Shown here: positions 33,442 through 35,108 of the stretch, piece by piece
How the letters are laid out: each line of letters starts with the position of its first letter
How positions within the stretch are numbered: the stretch's first letter is position 1
Origin: Burkholderiales bacterium
Lineage (GTDB): Bacteria > Pseudomonadota > Gammaproteobacteria > Burkholderiales > Burkholderiaceae_C
Assembly (NCBI GenBank): GCA_947450745.1
Contig: CANFYD010000002.1
Coordinates: 1-35,108, forward strand
Direction of reading: 5' to 3'
Length of the DNA: 35,108 nucleotides
Program-made: the position numbers and the translations under genes
Notes under the pieces: generated by a model
What the model saw: only the letters and a program-made list of their open reading frames with translations
Told to the model about the DNA's origin: nothing
The model's database searches: none

Positions 33442-35108
33442 ACGCCAGAACGCATGACTTGCAGCCCCAGCCGCAGCCCGACATTTCCTTCACCCTCGAC
33501 GGCCAAGCGCTGCAAGCCCGCCCCGGCGAAACGATTCTGAGCGCGGCCAAGCGGCAGGGCATCAGCATCCCGCATCTGTGTCACCAAGACGGCCTGACTC
33601 CGGCCGGCAACTGCCGCGCCTGCGTGGTGCAGATCGACGGCGAGCGGGCGCTGGCGGCGTCCTGTTGCCGCCAGCCAAGGCCGGACCAAGCCGTCCAGCT
33701 GAACACCGAGCGCGTCCGCAAAGCCCAGACCATGGTGCTGGAACTGCTGGCGGCCAAAGCGCCCAGCACGGCCCACACGCGCAGCTCGGAGCTGACGCAA
33801 TGGTGCGACACGATGGGCTTGGGCGCACCCCGCTTCAGCCGCCCGGCCACAGCGCCGCCGCCGGACCGCAGCCACCCGGCCATCAGCGTGCAGCTCGACG
33901 CCTGCATCCAATGCATGCGCTGCGTACGCGCCTGCCGCGACGTGCAGGTCAACGACGTGCTGGGCATTGCCGGCTGGGGGGCGGACACCCGCATCGCCTT
34001 CGACGCGGAAGAAGCGCTGGGCAGCAGCAGTTGCGTCGGCTGCGGCGAATGCGTGCAGGCCTGCCCGACCGGCGCGCTGACACCGGCCAACGGCGCGGCG
34101 CTGCAAGTGGCGGATGCCGAAGTCGACTCGGTTTGCCCTTATTGCGGCGTCGGCTGTCAGCTGACCTACCGCGTGAAGGACCAGCAGATCATCGAAGCGG
34201 TGGGCCGCGACGGCCCCGCCAACCACGGCCGTCTGTGCGTCAAGGGCCGCTACGGCTACGACTATGTGCAGAGCGACGAGCGGCTGCAAACCCCGCTGAT
34301 CCGCCGCGCCGGCATCGCCAAGGACCCGGCCGACATCGCCCGCGTGCGCAGCGGCGCTTTGGCACTCGACGCGCTATTCCGCCCGGCCAGCTGGGACGAA
34401 GCGCTGGACTTTGCCGCTGCGGGGCTGGCAAGACTGCGTGATGAGCATCTGTTGGAGAAAACCAGCCCATTAGCCGACTCCTTGGAACAAACCAGCCCGC
34501 TGGCCGACTCCTTGGGGAAAACCAGCCTGCTGGCCGACTCCTTGGGAAAAACCAGCCCGCTGGCTGGTTTTGGCTCCGCCAAAGGCAGCAACGAAGAAGC
34601 CTATCTGTTCCAGAAGCTGGTGCGCCAGGGCTTTGGCACCCACAACGTCGACCATTGCACCCGGCTCTGCCACGCCAGTTCGGTGGCGGCCTTGCTGGAA
34701 GGCGTGGGTTCGGGGTCGGTCAGCAATCCGGTCGCCGACGTTCAATTTGCCGACCTGATCTTGCTGATCGGAGCCAACCCGAGCTCCAACCACCCGGTGG
34801 CAGCCAGCTTCATCAAAAACGCCGTCAAGCGAGGAGCTCAGCTGATCGTGGCCGACCCGCGCCGCGCCCCGATGGCTCGCTTTGCCAGCCATCACCTGGC
34901 CTTCCGACCGGACACCGATGTGGCACTGCTGAACGCGCTGCTGCATGTGGTCATCGACGAAGGCCTGACCGATCCGGCCTTCATCAAAGCCCGCGTGAAT
35001 GGTTTTGAAGCGTTGAAAGCTGCCGTGGCCGAGTGCACACCGGAGCGCATGAGCGAGATCTGCGGCATCGCGCCGGCCATGCTGCGCGAGGTGGCGCGCA
35101 GCTACGCC
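33438..35108 (+). CDS. Formate dehydrogenase catalytic alpha subunit, N-terminal part
   Basis: The frame is open from ATG 33438 (4-bp ATGA overlap with the beta gene) to the window edge, 557 residues of an expected 950-1000. It has a NuoG-type [2Fe-2S] domain (CHQDGLTPAGNCRAC, then SCC), a double ferredoxin region (CIQCMRCVRACRD and CVGCGECVQACPTGAL), then the molybdopterin domain: CPYCGVGC and GRLCVKGRYG for the proximal cluster, GFGSAKGSNEEAY, and the cysteine metal ligand Cys411 in HCTRLCHASS. There is Cys, not Sec. Whether Mo or W is bound cannot be read from sequence. An odd three-unit tandem repeat lies at residues 340-376 (separate entry). It oxidises formate to CO2 with electrons going to the beta subunit. 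Confidence 0.95.
   Translation, partial: MNARTHDLQPQPQPDISFTLDGQALQARPGETILSAAKRQGISIPHLCHQDGLTPAGNCRACVVQIDGERALAASCCRQPRPDQAVQLNTERVRKAQTMVLELLAAKAPSTAHTRSSELTQWCDTMGLGAPRFSRPATAPPPDRSHPAISVQLDACIQCMRCVRACRDVQVNDVLGIAGWGADTRIAFDAEEALGSSSCVGCGECVQACPTGALTPANGAALQVADAEVDSVCPYCGVGCQLTYRVKDQQIIEAVGRDGPANHGRLCVKGRYGYDYVQSDERLQTPLIRRAGIAKDPADIARVRSGALALDALFRPASWDEALDFAAAGLARLRDEHLLEKTSPLADSLEQTSPLADSLGKTSLLADSLGKTSPLAGFGSAKGSNEEAYLFQKLVRQGFGTHNVDHCTRLCHASSVAALLEGVGSGSVSNPVADVQFADLILLIGANPSSNHPVAASFIKNAVKRGAQLIVADPRRAPMARFASHHLAFRPDTDVALLNALLHVVIDEGLTDPAFIKARVNGFEALKAAVAECTPERMSEICGIAPAMLREVARSYA
34455..34571 (+). repeat. In-frame 30-bp tandem repeat inside the FDH alpha gene
   Basis: Three 30-bp units (34455-34484, 34485-34514, 34515-34544) and a partial fourth encode EKTSPLADSL, EQTSPLADSL, GKTSLLADSL and GKTSPLAGF. 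The last unit's AAAACCAGCC pairs with GGCTGGTTTT at 34548-34571 (10-bp perfect stem, 4-nt loop). The repeat interrupts the normal link to the conserved GFGSAKGSNEEAY; homologues, from memory, have only a short HGP-type linker there. The array keeps the reading frame and contains no stop. Confidence 0.9.

Noticed and set aside
33578-34441. Open frame in another plus-strand frame across the FDH alpha gene
   Set aside because: The frame starting at 33438 has all expected iron-sulfur and molybdopterin motifs; this alternative is Arg- and Pro-rich shadow.

Overview
The window is about 35 kb of GC-rich chromosome from a betaproteobacterium of the order Burkholderiales, most likely the Comamonadaceae / Sphaerotilaceae (Rubrivivax-Leptothrix-Roseateles) neighbourhood. 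This placement is inference. It rests on the Porin_4-type porin ending in Phe, the DUF1840 and DUF3391 proteins, HemJ beside HemB, a PEP-CTERM protein, the dac-dat-ybeD-lipB-lipA order, and a mannose-family EIIA beside HPr. No tRNA, rRNA, CRISPR array, prophage or complete insertion sequence was found.

Layout: 1-4829 holds the end of an acyltransferase gene, a minus-strand unit (putative lipoprotein, EIIA, HPr), a CoA-transferase, a degenerate histidine-kinase-like protein and a TlpA-like thioredoxin. 4940-12504 is mainly minus-strand housekeeping: lipoate synthesis (lipA, lipB), ybeD, a D-amino-acid transaminase, a D,D-carboxypeptidase, a hydrolase, a [2Fe-2S] ferredoxin, a VanZ-like protein and hemJ. 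A compact candidate small RNA lies between hemJ and hemB. 12947-16277 has hemB, a MITE-like palindromic element, corA and a PEP-CTERM gene with a CRP-like site. 16353-22054 has ybeY-phoH, a divergent two-component pair, and ruvAB. 22166-27757 has a porin, a phosphatase, a DUF1840 protein and a two-gene c-di-GMP operon (PAS-GGDEF-EAL plus HD-GYP). 28321-31617 has an IclR regulator and a two-gene acyl-CoA catabolic unit. The window ends in a NAD-dependent formate dehydrogenase, with a fused NuoE-NuoF-type beta subunit and a truncated catalytic alpha subunit.

Four signals stand out. (1) The formate dehydrogenase alpha gene carries an in-frame 30-bp tandem repeat just before the stretch leading to the metal-ligand cysteine. 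(2) A roughly 110-nt candidate sRNA has three stem-loops and displays CCUCCC, an anti-Shine-Dalgarno sequence, in its first loop. (3) Nine genes have a -10-like hexamer only 5-7 nt before ATG and no ribosome binding site, suggesting leaderless transcripts. (4) The protein at 3010-4275 looks like a hybrid histidine kinase that has lost both phospho-acceptor residues but kept its fold. Lower-ranked signals are a 17-bp-TIR palindromic element filling the hemB-corA gap and a sigma-28-like promoter before the c-di-GMP operon.
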